From Streptomyces sp. SID12488 (GTDB lineage Bacteria > Actinomycetota > Actinomycetes > Streptomycetales > Streptomycetaceae), in contig NZ_JAAGLT010000006.1 of assembly GCF_010548275.1 (NCBI RefSeq), positions 186,001 to 250,000 of the forward strand: 64,000 nucleotides of DNA. The letters run 5' to 3'. Under the pieces are notes generated by a model that worked only from the letters and a program-made list of their open reading frames with translations, did no database searches and was not told where the DNA came from. Position numbers and translations under genes: made by a program. Positions 51,171 through 58,700 of this stretch are shown one piece after another (position 1 is the stretch's first letter; each line of letters opens with the position of its first letter).

Positions 51171-51414
51171 ATGAGCGACACCAAGGGTCTGTTCGATCTG
51201 ACCGGCCGGTACGCGTGGTCACCGGGGCGGCGGGCGGTATCGGCGCCGCTGTCGCCCGGGCGCTCGCCCGCGCCGGGGCACCCGGCGCAACATCCCGCTG
51301 CGCCGCTTCGGGGCCGCGAAGGACATCGCGGAGGCGGTGGCGTTCCTCGCCTCGGAGCACGCGGGGTTCATCACGGGTCAGGCGTTGGGGGTGGACGGCG
51401 GGTACAGCGTCTGA
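51171..51414 (+). pseudogene. short-chain dehydrogenase/reductase, internal deletion and frameshift
   Basis: The start [13 protein letters not shown] is followed, after a frame slip near 51213, by the nucleotide-binding motif [20 protein letters not shown], then jumps directly to the C-terminal SDR block [20 protein letters not shown] and [14 protein letters not shown] with a stop at 51414. Around 500 bases between the cofactor site and the C-terminus, including the YxxxK catalytic motif, are gone. The flanking pieces keep their order and strand. Homology to the SDR family is certain, but no product can be functional. Confidence 0.85.
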
Positions 51415-51437
51415 CGCGTCCCTTCACTCGCGCTTCT

Positions 51438-52706
51438 TCACTCGGGTGCGGTGATGCGGGCTCCGGCTACGAACGCCGCCCGCACGGTGTCGGCCGTCAG
51501 TACGTCGAGTGCTTCCCGCAGGGGTACGTGGAGCAGGCACAGGTCGGCGACCTCGCCGACCATCACTCGCCTTGCCCTGGCGGGGTGTTGGGGCTCCCCG
51601 GTGAACAGGTTCAGGGCCGCTTCCGCGTCCAGGGCCTCTCCCCCGGCGCGTTCGACAGTGGCCCGCATGACCGCCCACGGGTCGTGGGTTCCGTAGGGAG
51701 CGTCGGTGCCGGCGGCGAGCGGGACGCCCGCTTCGGCCAGGGACCGGCAGCGGTAGAGGTGGGGGCGGTCGTCGGGGGCCACGTCGGTGGCGTAGGCGTG
51801 GCCGCGTTCGGCGGGGAAGTGCGGCTGGGTCACGACCGTCACGCCGAGCTGCTTGAGCCAGGGGATCGTCTCGGCCGGGACGACGGACGCGTGCTCGACG
51901 CGGTCGCCGTCGACCGGACCGGCCTCGTCCAGGGCGAGGAGGGTCACGAGCAGCTGCACCCGGGTCACACAGTGGACGGCCACCGGGCGTGGCCGGAGCG
52001 ATGCGATTCTGACGGCGAGTTCGGCCGGCGCGGACAGGGTGGCGTCGTCGAGCATCAGCTTCACGGGCGCGTCGACCGTCATGACGAGCAGCCGCTGCGG
52101 CAGCACCGACAGCAGATCGAGGAGGCCGTCCGCGGGGTGCGGATCAGCGTTGGTGAACCCTGTCACGCCGAGCGCCGCGGCCCTGCGCCCCACACCCTCC
52201 AGGTCCAGGCGTACGGGCGGTACGTGTCCACGCAGCCGTTCGTCCTCCCGCCAGAACCGTCCGTCGCCCGACTCCGCCTCCAGCCCGGCCGCCCGCAGCG
52301 CGGCACTGTTCCACACCCACAGCGCGCCGGTCCGGTGCTGGACGCGTACCGGCCGGTGCGGCACGAGGTCGTCGAGGACCCATCGGTCGAGGTCACCCGC
52401 GACGCTCTCGTGGTAGCCGATGGCCCGCACCCACTCCTCGGGCGGCCCATCGCGCAGGGCAGTGGCGAGTCCGTCCCGGCCGGTGACGTCCACCGGGCCG
52501 ACCCGGACGGACGCGGTGTCGGCAGCCAGCGCCGCGAGGTGGATGTGGTGGTCATGAAGGCCGGGCAGCAAGGCGCCGCTGTGCCCGTCGACGGCGTCGG
52601 GCTCCTCCCTCCCGTCCAGCCGATCGCCGATCTCGGCGATACGTCCGGCCCGGACACGTACGTCCACCCGCCCCGCGCCCTGGATCTCGACGTTCCTGAT
52701 CAGCAC
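51438..52706 (-). CDS. amidohydrolase family 3 (YtcJ-like)
   Basis: A 422-residue metal-dependent amidohydrolase. The start is GTG 52706, which overlaps the end of the CoA-transferase gene by seven bases (no separate ribosome site is visible, so coupling is likely). It opens with the small beta-domain LIRNVEIQGAGRVDVRVRAG, then the HxH metal site in LLPGLHDHHIHL, His residues in RPVAVHCVTRVQ and RVEHASVV, and the Asp in PLAAGTDAPYG. The family hydrolyses amides, esters or related bonds, often in secondary or catabolic metabolism. The pairing with a CoA-transferase is unusual. Confidence 0.9.
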   Translation of the reverse strand: MLIRNVEIQGAGRVDVRVRAGRIAEIGDRLDGREEPDAVDGHSGALLPGLHDHHIHLAALAADTASVRVGPVDVTGRDGLATALRDGPPEEWVRAIGYHESVAGDLDRWVLDDLVPHRPVRVQHRTGALWVWNSAALRAAGLEAESGDGRFWREDERLRGHVPPVRLDLEGVGRRAAALGVTGFTNADPHPADGLLDLLSVLPQRLLVMTVDAPVKLMLDDATLSAPAELAVRIASLRPRPVAVHCVTRVQLLVTLLALDEAGPVDGDRVEHASVVPAETIPWLKQLGVTVVTQPHFPAERGHAYATDVAPDDRPHLYRCRSLAEAGVPLAAGTDAPYGTHDPWAVMRATVERAGGEALDAEAALNLFTGEPQHPARARRVMVGEVADLCLLHVPLREALDVLTADTVRAAFVAGARITAPE

Positions 52707-53704
52707 GGCGACGGCACCAGGGAGGAGGCGCAGGCCGACATGGCGAGGCTCAGCAGCTCGCCGCCACCGGTGGCCAGGGAGCGGGCCGTGGCATGGGCGG
52801 CGTAGATGCCGGTGACCGGGTCGGCGAGCGCATCGCCGAGGAACACGGGGTCGCCGTGGCTGTCGAGGCCGGTCAAGCCGCCGGCGACGGCAGCGTCGTC
52901 GCCGAACGCGATGCGGTCGTCGTCCCTGCCGTACCCGGTGATGCTCACCCAGACCCTGCCCGGCCGGGCGGCCAGGAACTCCTCGGCGTGTACCCCGAGC
53001 CGGCGCATTGCCCTCGCCCGGGACGCCTCGATGACGATGTCGGCCCCCTCGATCACCTCGGTGAGTGCACCCGAGGCGAAGTCCAGCACCAGGCTCTCGT
53101 GCCCCTCGTGCAGCCAGCGGTAGAAGGCGGGCGATCCGGCGCGGGCACCGTCCGGGCGGGTCGTGCTCTCCACCTTCAGCACCTGGGCGCCCGCCAGCCC
53201 CAGAAGGCGTGCGCACAAGGGGCCCGCCCACAGGGCCGACAGGTCTACGACGCGTAGAGCGGCTGTGTCGCGTACGCGCTGCTCGCCGAGACTCTCGCTG
53301 CGTACCGGGGGCCCGCTCACGGAGGCGTGCTCCGAGGCCGCAATCCCCAACAGCTGTGCGCTCGCTGCAACTTCGGCGGCCCTGGCCCGGTTCACCACCT
53401 CCTGGAGCGGCTCGCCGTCCGCCCCGTTCAGGATGGCGATGAGAGCCGGTACGGCGGCCAGGTCGTCGGGGCGGGCGAGGTTCACGGCGGTCCAGCCGTC
53501 GGCCACTTCGAGGAGGTGACAGGAGCCGCCGGCCGACGTCCGGCCCGGGAGGGCGTGACCCATCAGCCGGGCACGGAGAAAGAGGGCCCTGTGCAGGTCG
53601 ACGGGCACGCCCGTGAGAGCGGTGAACTCCTTCGCGACCGGGGCCAGCGGAGGCAGGTAGGGCTCGACCGACGCCGACCAGCTGCTGAGAGCGTCATTCT
53701 CCAA
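52700..53704 (-). CDS. CoA-transferase family III (CaiB/BaiF)-like protein
   Basis: A 334-residue protein starting at TTG 53704 (AAGGGTG about 8 bases upstream; no in-frame ATG nearby). About 150 N-terminal residues precede the family block VVDLSALWAGPLCARLLGLA, with GAQVLKVESTTRPDGARAG and FASGALTEVIEGADIVIEA after it. Typical family III enzymes are about 400 residues and have this block at the very start, so the domain is preceded by extra sequence and the C-terminal half is shortened; the C-terminal small domain of CaiB is missing. It may not be an active transferase by itself. It is divergent from an enoyl-CoA hydratase-like gene. Confidence 0.8.
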   Translation of the reverse strand: MENDALSSWSASVEPYLPPLAPVAKEFTALTGVPVDLHRALFLRARLMGHALPGRTSAGGSCHLLEVADGWTAVNLARPDDLAAVPALIAILNGADGEPLQEVVNRARAAEVAASAQLLGIAASEHASVSGPPVRSESLGEQRVRDTAALRVVDLSALWAGPLCARLLGLAGAQVLKVESTTRPDGARAGSPAFYRWLHEGHESLVLDFASGALTEVIEGADIVIEASRARAMRRLGVHAEEFLAARPGRVWVSITGYGRDDDRIAFGDDAAVAGGLTGLDSHGDPVFLGDALADPVTGIYAAHATARSLATGGGELLSLAMSACASSLVPSPC

Positions 53705-53753
53705 TGACCAAACACCCTTCTCCTCCGAGGTAGCCCCAAATTACACTCCGGTC

Positions 53754-54707
53754 GTGACCTTGCACTCCCCCTTCGCCCTCGTCGACCTCGACCGTGGAGC
53801 GAGTCCCGACCTAGGCCTAGGAACGACTGGAGTGACCGGGCGGGTGCTCATAGGCATCGCGGAGAAACCCACCGGGGCCGACGGCTGTTTCGACGTCCTC
53901 CTCACCAGCGAGCCCGATCCACCACGCCCCTGGGTGAGCTGCGCCGACCCGTACGCCACGGCCCGCCGTCTGGCGGAGATCGTGGCGGACCGTCCCGCCG
54001 CCTCGGTCGCCCTGATGCAGGTGCTGCGGATGGGTCCGGCGCTGGCGCCACCCGACCGTCTCGTGGTCGAGTCGCTCGCCTATTCGACGCTCCAGGCGTC
54101 GACTGTCTTCCGCGCCTGGCTGGACTCGGCGCCCGCTCGTACGCCGCGCCCCTCCGCTGAGCCTGTGGCGCTGGCCCGTGACGGTGACAGCCTCTCCATC
54201 ACCCTCGACCGGCCGGAGGCTCGCAACGCCATGGACGCCGGCACACGGGACGCCCTGTGCGAGGCGCTCGAAGTCGCCGCACTGGACCCGTCGATCACCC
54301 GCGTCGACCTCTACGGCAACGGGCCGTCCTTCTGCGCCGGCGGGGACCTGAGCGAGTTCGGCACGGCCAGGGATCCCGCGCAGGCTCATCTGGTGCGCGT
54401 GCACCGGAGTCCGGCCGCCCTGCTCCAGCGGTGCGGTGCGAGGGTCACTGCGCATCTGCACGGCGCCTGTGTGGGGGCGGGCATCGAGCTGACGGCGTTC
54501 GCGGGGCGGGTGCGAGCGGCGCCGGATACGGTGATCCGGCTGCCCGAGGTGGGGATGGGGCTGATTCCGGGCGCGGGCGGCACGGCCAGCTTGCCGCTGC
54601 GGATCGGGAGGGAACGTACGGCTTATCTGGCACTGTCGGGGGAGGCGTTGAGTGCGAGGGAGGCGCTTCGGTGGGGGTTGGTCGACGAGGTCGTTCAGCG
54701 GGACTGA
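53754..54707 (+). CDS. enoyl-CoA hydratase/isomerase-family protein
   Basis: A 317-residue crotonase-fold protein. The first about 130 residues are an extra N-terminal domain (SVALMQVLRMGPALAPPDRL); the crotonase core starts at ITLDRPEARNAMDAGTRDAL. Oxyanion-hole motifs are NGPSFCAGGDLSEFG and GACVGAGIELTAFAG, and RLPEVGMGLIPGAGGTASLP carries the active-site Glu position. The GTG start lies 7 bases after TACACT, so the mRNA is probably leaderless. Divergent, 49 bases apart, from the CoA-transferase and amidohydrolase genes; the three look like one small CoA-dependent catabolic set. Confidence 0.88.
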   Translation: MTLHSPFALVDLDRGASPDLGLGTTGVTGRVLIGIAEKPTGADGCFDVLLTSEPDPPRPWVSCADPYATARRLAEIVADRPAASVALMQVLRMGPALAPPDRLVVESLAYSTLQASTVFRAWLDSAPARTPRPSAEPVALARDGDSLSITLDRPEARNAMDAGTRDALCEALEVAALDPSITRVDLYGNGPSFCAGGDLSEFGTARDPAQAHLVRVHRSPAALLQRCGARVTAHLHGACVGAGIELTAFAGRVRAAPDTVIRLPEVGMGLIPGAGGTASLPLRIGRERTAYLALSGEALSAREALRWGLVDEVVQRD

Positions 54708-54754
54708 GTGCTCTGCGCGATGTGCGGTATTGAGTCTGCGGGACGTCTGTGGCT

Positions 54755-54790
54755 GATCGCGCAGTTCCCAGCGCTCCCGAAGGGGCGCTG
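54755..54790 (+). repeat. Streptomyces-type intergenic repeat with hairpin
   Basis: GCGCAGTTCCCAGCGCTCCC followed by GAAGGGGCGC resembles the common Streptomyces intergenic palindromic element (GCAGTTCCCCGCGCCCCT...AGGGGCGC). It lies about 50 bases past the enoyl-CoA hydratase stop and may end its transcript. The remaining bases of 54708-54931 show no gene that I can support. Confidence 0.6.
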
Positions 54791-54931
54791 TACTGCGCGC
54801 CGGATTTCTTCGCCCTGCCCCGTCACGTCGGTTGTGTGCGCTCGGTCATTGACCGGGATGCCGCACGGTCCGCAGGTGTTACGCCTTGGTACCTGGTCAG
54901 CCCACTTCCCGACGCTCTCGTCCGCAAGCGC

Positions 54932-55270
54932 ATGGAGGAGATGCCGGCCGCCCGTCACGATTCCAACCGCCGGCCGAGCGTCCTGGCGTTCGCCCGCAGC
55001 CTGGGCATCAGCAACACGACCTTCCGCCGCCGTTACCCCGGCCTCGTCCAGGAAATAACCGCCCGCTGGACGGTCTCCTCCGACGAGCAGGTCCACGAGC
55101 CGTCCACCCTGGACACCCTGACCGTCCGCAACGCGAAGCTCCGGCGCCGCAACCGAGAGTTCACCGCTGCCCTCGCCATCGCCACTGCCCGGATCCAGTA
55201 CGTCACCCTCGAGAACGTCCGCTTCCGAGAGCCACTCGAAGCCCAACAAACAGTCATTCGCCGCCGCTGA
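54932..55270 (+). CDS. small helix-turn-helix / coiled-coil protein, unknown
   Basis: From ATG 54932 a 112-residue, Arg-rich protein with HTH-like sequence SVLAFARSLGISNTTFRRRY, then a predicted coiled coil rich in Leu/Arg (TLTVRNAKLRRRNREFTAA and after). The open frame extends upstream to 54749 (173 residues), but that part has a poor ribosome context and starts inside the intergenic repeat, so the start is uncertain. Similar short HTH plus coil proteins occur near integrated elements in Streptomyces, yet no recombinase or att site is seen here. Function unknown. Confidence 0.45.
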   Translation: MEEMPAARHDSNRRPSVLAFARSLGISNTTFRRRYPGLVQEITARWTVSSDEQVHEPSTLDTLTVRNAKLRRRNREFTAALAIATARIQYVTLENVRFREPLEAQQTVIRRR

Positions 55271-55396
55271 CGCCCGTCCTCCGCGGTGAGCAGGGGAAGG
55301 CGTTTGCGCGGCCTGCACCATGACCGCCACCAGCGCTGCGATCACGGTGACCGAGGCGAACGCGACTACGGCAAACCGGCCGGTCCGGGAAGGTGG

Positions 55397-56113
55397 TCAC
55401 CAATCGGCTAGTTCCAAAAGCCATCGCCCCATGAAACCCATCCCCACAGCAGAGAGCACTGCGGTGATGCTCCAACCCACCACTCCCATCGGATTGAGCC
55501 CCAGGAGGTTGTACGCGACCATCAGGTACGGCACGGTCAGCACGAGCCAGCCTGGCAGGAGCCCGATCAGCCGCACCCCGAAGAGGGTCGGCCACGTGGC
55601 TCCTAAAAGCAGCCACGCCAAGATCAGCCACCCCGCGGACGCAAGCTCGGAGGCTGTCAGGTAGTCCTCGGTATGGCCTTGGGTCGTCATCCGTACGACT
55701 TCTCCGTGCCAGAGGCGCAGATCGGCCCGGTCCCCCATCTCCACTGCGCGGTACGTACTCGCGTCGACTGTCAGCCACTGACTGTGCTGCCCGAAGCGGA
55801 CATGCACGCTGTAGGTGACGGTGCACGAGCTGACCCCGTTGCTATCGGTGGTACACGACTCGCCCCGATGCGCGTCGACAACCTCACCAGTGATCTGTGC
55901 GACGCAGTCGTCTGCCGTCTGCCACCGTGTCGCGGCGGGACAGAGGGGAGCATTCCTGTACACCACGACTTTCTGGTAGTGCGCTTCGACACGATCCGCA
56001 CACATGACAAGCCCCATCACCACGACCGCGAGGATCAGCACACGTAGAAAAACCAGAAGCAACGATCCATACATCACCTCGCGCCGTTTAGGCCAATATC
56101 TGCCGATGTGCAC
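55397..56113 (-). CDS. membrane protein, unknown
   Basis: A 238-residue protein from GTG 56113 (GGAGAGG about 12 bases upstream) or ATG 56074. One N-terminal membrane helix (LLLVFLRVLILAVVVMGLVM) is followed by an extracellular domain with four cysteines (PLCPAATRW, DDCVAQITG, GESCTTDS, VSSCTVTY), so two disulfides are likely, and then two or three C-terminal helices (GWLILAWLLLGATWPTLFGV, LPGWLVLTVPYLMVAYNLLG). No family is recognised. Such a domain between membrane segments could sense or bind something outside the cell. It stands alone, upstream of no other gene. Confidence 0.6.
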   Translation of the reverse strand: MHIGRYWPKRREVMYGSLLLVFLRVLILAVVVMGLVMCADRVEAHYQKVVVYRNAPLCPAATRWQTADDCVAQITGEVVDAHRGESCTTDSNGVSSCTVTYSVHVRFGQHSQWLTVDASTYRAVEMGDRADLRLWHGEVVRMTTQGHTEDYLTASELASAGWLILAWLLLGATWPTLFGVRLIGLLPGWLVLTVPYLMVAYNLLGLNPMGVVGWSITAVLSAVGMGFMGRWLLELADW

Positions 56114-56167
56114 GATGGTGTGTCACCTCTCCGTCTGCCGCTGAAACTCCGGAGGGCCCACTCGCCG

Positions 56168-56354
56168 GAAACCCCGTCACCTCGTGATGGTTCTCGCGCT
56201 GTACGGGGTCTTGGCCGCGCAGGGCCTCGAAGTACGGATACGGGTCCGCGACGGCCCCCTCGTTCCGGAAGAAATCGATCGCCTCGAAGTCATTCGCGGC
56301 CTGTACCGCTCCTTCCGTCTCAGCGCTCTCAAATAACAAGAAGTGCATTTCCAT
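56168..56354 (-). pseudogene. cytochrome P450, N-terminal remnant
   Basis: About 60 codons match the N-terminus of a bacterial P450: AIDFFRNEGAVADPYPYFEA and LRGQDPVQRENHHEV, followed by VTGF-like sequence and then loss of similarity. There is no ribosome site in front of the ATG at 56354. The rest of the P450 (helices B to L, including the heme Cys) is not downstream. On this strand it lies about 4 kb after the C-terminal half of a P450 of seemingly the same type (60367-60951), with the five-gene operon between. Confidence 0.65.
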
Positions 56355-56389
56355 TCAGGGGAATTGTCCTGGGACCCGCCTCGTGGAGA

Positions 56390-57214
56390 TCAGCGGTCGA
56401 TCCGTGCCATGACGGCGAGGGCGTCGTCGGCCGTCCGCATCACGGTCGAGCCCGCCGGAGCGCCGGCTCCTTCGGCGAGGTCTGCCAGCAGCCGGGCGTC
56501 CTTGCGCAGCAGCGGTCCGCCATGAACGGCGATCCGGTCGAGGGTGCCGCCGGCCGCGGCGACCCGGCCGAGCGCGGAACTCGCCCCGCTGCCGTGCGCC
56601 AGGACGTCGGCGAGACCGGCGGGATCCACGTCGAGGGTGCGCCCGAGGGCGAGTACGTCGGCCGAGGTCGCCAGATTCGCCGTGAACAGGGCGTTGTTGA
56701 GCAGCTTGGCGACCTGCCCCGAGCCCAGCGGGCCCATGTGGACGACCGGATCGCCGTACGTCTCGAACACCCGTCGGCAGAACGCCACAGTCCCCGACTC
56801 ACCGCCGACCATCACCAACAGCCGCCCCTCGGCCGCCGCCGCGCCGCCGCCGCTGACCGGCGCGTCGACCAGGGCGACCCCGCGCAGCCGGGCCCGGTCG
56901 GCGAGCCGACGGCAGGTGTCGGGGTGGACGGTGCTGTGCACGGCGATCACCCCGCCCTGCCGGAGTCCGGCGAGCACGCCCCCGTCGCCGACAATGACCT
57001 CCTCCACGTCGGCGTCGTCACCGACACAGACGCACACCAGGTCACTGGCGGCGGCCAACTCGGCGGCGGAAACGGCACGTTGAGCAGGTGTGCCGACGAA
57101 CGGGGTCAGCGAGGCGGGCCTTCTCGCCCACAGCGTCGTCGGGAAACCGGCGTCGACGATACGCCGTGCCATGGGCCCGCCCTGACTCCCGAGCCCGATG
57201 AACCCCACACGCAT
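56390..57214 (-). CDS. beta-hydroxyacid dehydrogenase (3-hydroxyisobutyrate dehydrogenase-like), NAD(P)-dependent
   Basis: A 274-residue dehydrogenase. The start ATG at 57214 overlaps the DoxX stop by one base (TGATG). Cofactor motif MRVGFIGLGSQGGPMARRIV, the ALVDAPVSGGGAAAAEGRL substrate block, and the catalytic Lys in GSGQVAKLLNNALFTANLA are all in place. Family members oxidise 3-hydroxy-isobutyrate, tartronate semialdehyde or related beta-hydroxyacids. As the last gene of an operon with a thiolase, a hydrolase and a DoxX protein, it probably acts on an intermediate of a catabolic route. Confidence 0.9.
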   Translation of the reverse strand: MRVGFIGLGSQGGPMARRIVDAGFPTTLWARRPASLTPFVGTPAQRAVSAAELAAASDLVCVCVGDDADVEEVIVGDGGVLAGLRQGGVIAVHSTVHPDTCRRLADRARLRGVALVDAPVSGGGAAAAEGRLLVMVGGESGTVAFCRRVFETYGDPVVHMGPLGSGQVAKLLNNALFTANLATSADVLALGRTLDVDPAGLADVLAHGSGASSALGRVAAAGGTLDRIAVHGGPLLRKDARLLADLAEGAGAPAGSTVMRTADDALAVMARIDR

Positions 57215-57771
57215 CAGCCTGTCTCCTGCCCTGCCACTCCGGTGACGGCCGGGTCCTCCGTCTTCACGGCCCGCTCGGGACGCTCGGGCCGCCAGAACGT
57301 CGCCAGCAGCCCCGCCGTCGCCACCACGGCCACCCCGAGCGCGACGCCGCCCCCGGCCCAGCCGGTGACCTCGATGTCGGCAGCGTGGTCCACGGAAACC
57401 TTGCCTGGCCCCAGTACCCCGAGCGCGAGGGAGATCGCGGCCAGCATCAGGACGTACTCGTAGCCGTCCTTGAACACGAAGAACCCGTTGGGCCGGTGGG
57501 CCAGAAGCCCCGCGACCAACATCACCGAGACCACCGCCGCGCAGGCCAGCGGGGTGAACAGACCGAGGACCAGCAGCGCGCCCGCACCTACCTCGGTAAT
57601 GACGCTCATCCACGCCTGCAGCGTCCCGTGCCGCAGCCCGAGCCCGCCGAACCAGCGGGCCGTGCCCTCGATCTTTCCGCCGCCCCGCCAGTGGTTGAGC
57701 CCGTGCGCGATCATGATGACGCCCAGGACCACTCTGACGACCAGTACCGCGACCGCTTCCGCGTTCGTCAA
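57214..57771 (-). CDS. DoxX-family membrane protein
   Basis: A 185-residue four-helix membrane protein. The start is TTG 57771, overlapping the hydrolase stop as TTGA, with GGGGAGG four to five bases upstream; a longer frame reaching 57852 lies inside the hydrolase gene. The family blocks RVVLGVIMIAHGLNHWRGGG, EVGAGALLVLGLFTPLACAA and the FVFKDGYEYVLMLAAISLAL helix are clear. DoxX proteins associate with respiratory or oxidative membrane functions. Position and coupling in this operon suggest it serves the same pathway. Confidence 0.88.
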   Translation of the reverse strand: MTNAEAVAVLVVRVVLGVIMIAHGLNHWRGGGKIEGTARWFGGLGLRHGTLQAWMSVITEVGAGALLVLGLFTPLACAAVVSVMLVAGLLAHRPNGFFVFKDGYEYVLMLAAISLALGVLGPGKVSVDHAADIEVTGWAGGGVALGVAVVATAGLLATFWRPERPERAVKTEDPAVTGVAGQETG

Positions 57772-58700
57772 CTCGCCCTCCCCTGCTGCCGTTCGGCGAC
57801 TTCCGCCGCCGCTGCCGCTGCCGTTTCTGCTTCCTCGCGTGCGAGCACGCACTCCTCAACGAACGAGAGCACCTTGAGGTGATAGGCCAAAGACGTCAAC
57901 CCAATGCTCAAGTTGTGTCCGCCGCCGACCTGTTCGTCGACGGCGACCCGGGGCGAAGCGGAGAACGGGGAGGCGATGTCTGCGAGCGCCGAGGGCCCCG
58001 AGATCCACACCCGCTCGTGCTCACCGAGCGTGTAGTGGACGGGGACGCGGATCAGGGGAGCGAGCTGGGGAAACGTGTCGATCCAGCTCCGGGCCACGAC
58101 ACCCTCGTACGCGGGTGAGCGAGAGGAGATCCGGGCGCCGCCGACCACATCGTCGGCGTAGAGACGGGACGGCTGCCACAGCAGGTCGCGCACCCCGCTG
58201 TTCGGTGACCGGTGCCGCCAGTCGCCGAGGATTCCGGCCGCGTCGTCGTGGTGGCGGCGTCCGGTGCCGGCAAGTTCCAGGCCGAGAAGGTCCGGTCCGC
58301 GCCGCTCGTCGGCCGCCATGCGGACACCGAGTTCGCTGCCGATGGAGTGGGCCCACACGAAGACGCCGGCCCCGCGCGGGCGGGCCGCGAGGAGCCGCTC
58401 CACAGCCCCGTAGGCGACGTCGACGCGCCGCTCGGCGGACGTGAACTCGTCGGCGTGCGGGGCCGAACTGCCGTATCCCGGACGGTCGATGGCGATGACG
58501 GTGAATCCGAGAGCCTCGCCGGTGCGCAGCAGGGACAGCCGGGGCCGGTCCGGGTAGTCGAAGTAGCCGGAGAGCGCGGCCCCGCCGTGCAGCGCGAGGA
58601 CGACGGCGCGCGGGTGCCGTACCTCGCGCAGCAGGGCCGATACCGGGATGCCGTCCACATCGACGACGACGCGTGAGGCACCGGTCATGTGTCGGCTCAT
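57768..58700 (-). CDS. alpha/beta hydrolase
   Basis: A 310-residue hydrolase. ATG 58700 overlaps the thiolase stop (ATGA); a second ATG four codons on is possible. Oxyanion block VVLALHGGAALSGYFDYPDR, the AIDRPGYGSSAPHADEF strand, the nucleophile Ser in VWAHSIGSELGVRMA and the late His in VGGGHNLSIG are visible, and the acid is likely in TLGEHERVW. Class: serine hydrolase (esterase, lactonase or C-C hydrolase). It is the third gene of the overlapping operon; the substrate is unknown, but an acyl or lactone product of the thiolase step would fit. Confidence 0.88.
   Translation of the reverse strand: MSRHMTGASRVVVDVDGIPVSALLREVRHPRAVVLALHGGAALSGYFDYPDRPRLSLLRTGEALGFTVIAIDRPGYGSSAPHADEFTSAERRVDVAYGAVERLLAARPRGAGVFVWAHSIGSELGVRMAADERRGPDLLGLELAGTGRRHHDDAAGILGDWRHRSPNSGVRDLLWQPSRLYADDVVGGARISSRSPAYEGVVARSWIDTFPQLAPLIRVPVHYTLGEHERVWISGPSALADIASPFSASPRVAVDEQVGGGHNLSIGLTSLAYHLKVLSFVEECVLAREEAETAAAAAAEVAERQQGRAS

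Noticed and set aside
50403..52805. 800-codon open frame on the plus strand
   Set aside because: Antisense to the PI-PLC-like and amidohydrolase genes, crossing an intergenic region and the SDR remnant. Composition is that of a shadow frame; no ribosome site.
54749..54931. Upstream extension of the HTH protein to 173 residues
   Set aside because: The added part starts within an intergenic repeat hairpin and lacks a ribosome site; kept only as an alternative start.
56355..56389. Transposon scar between the P450 remnant and the dehydrogenase gene
   Set aside because: No inverted repeats or target duplications could be found around either P450 fragment.
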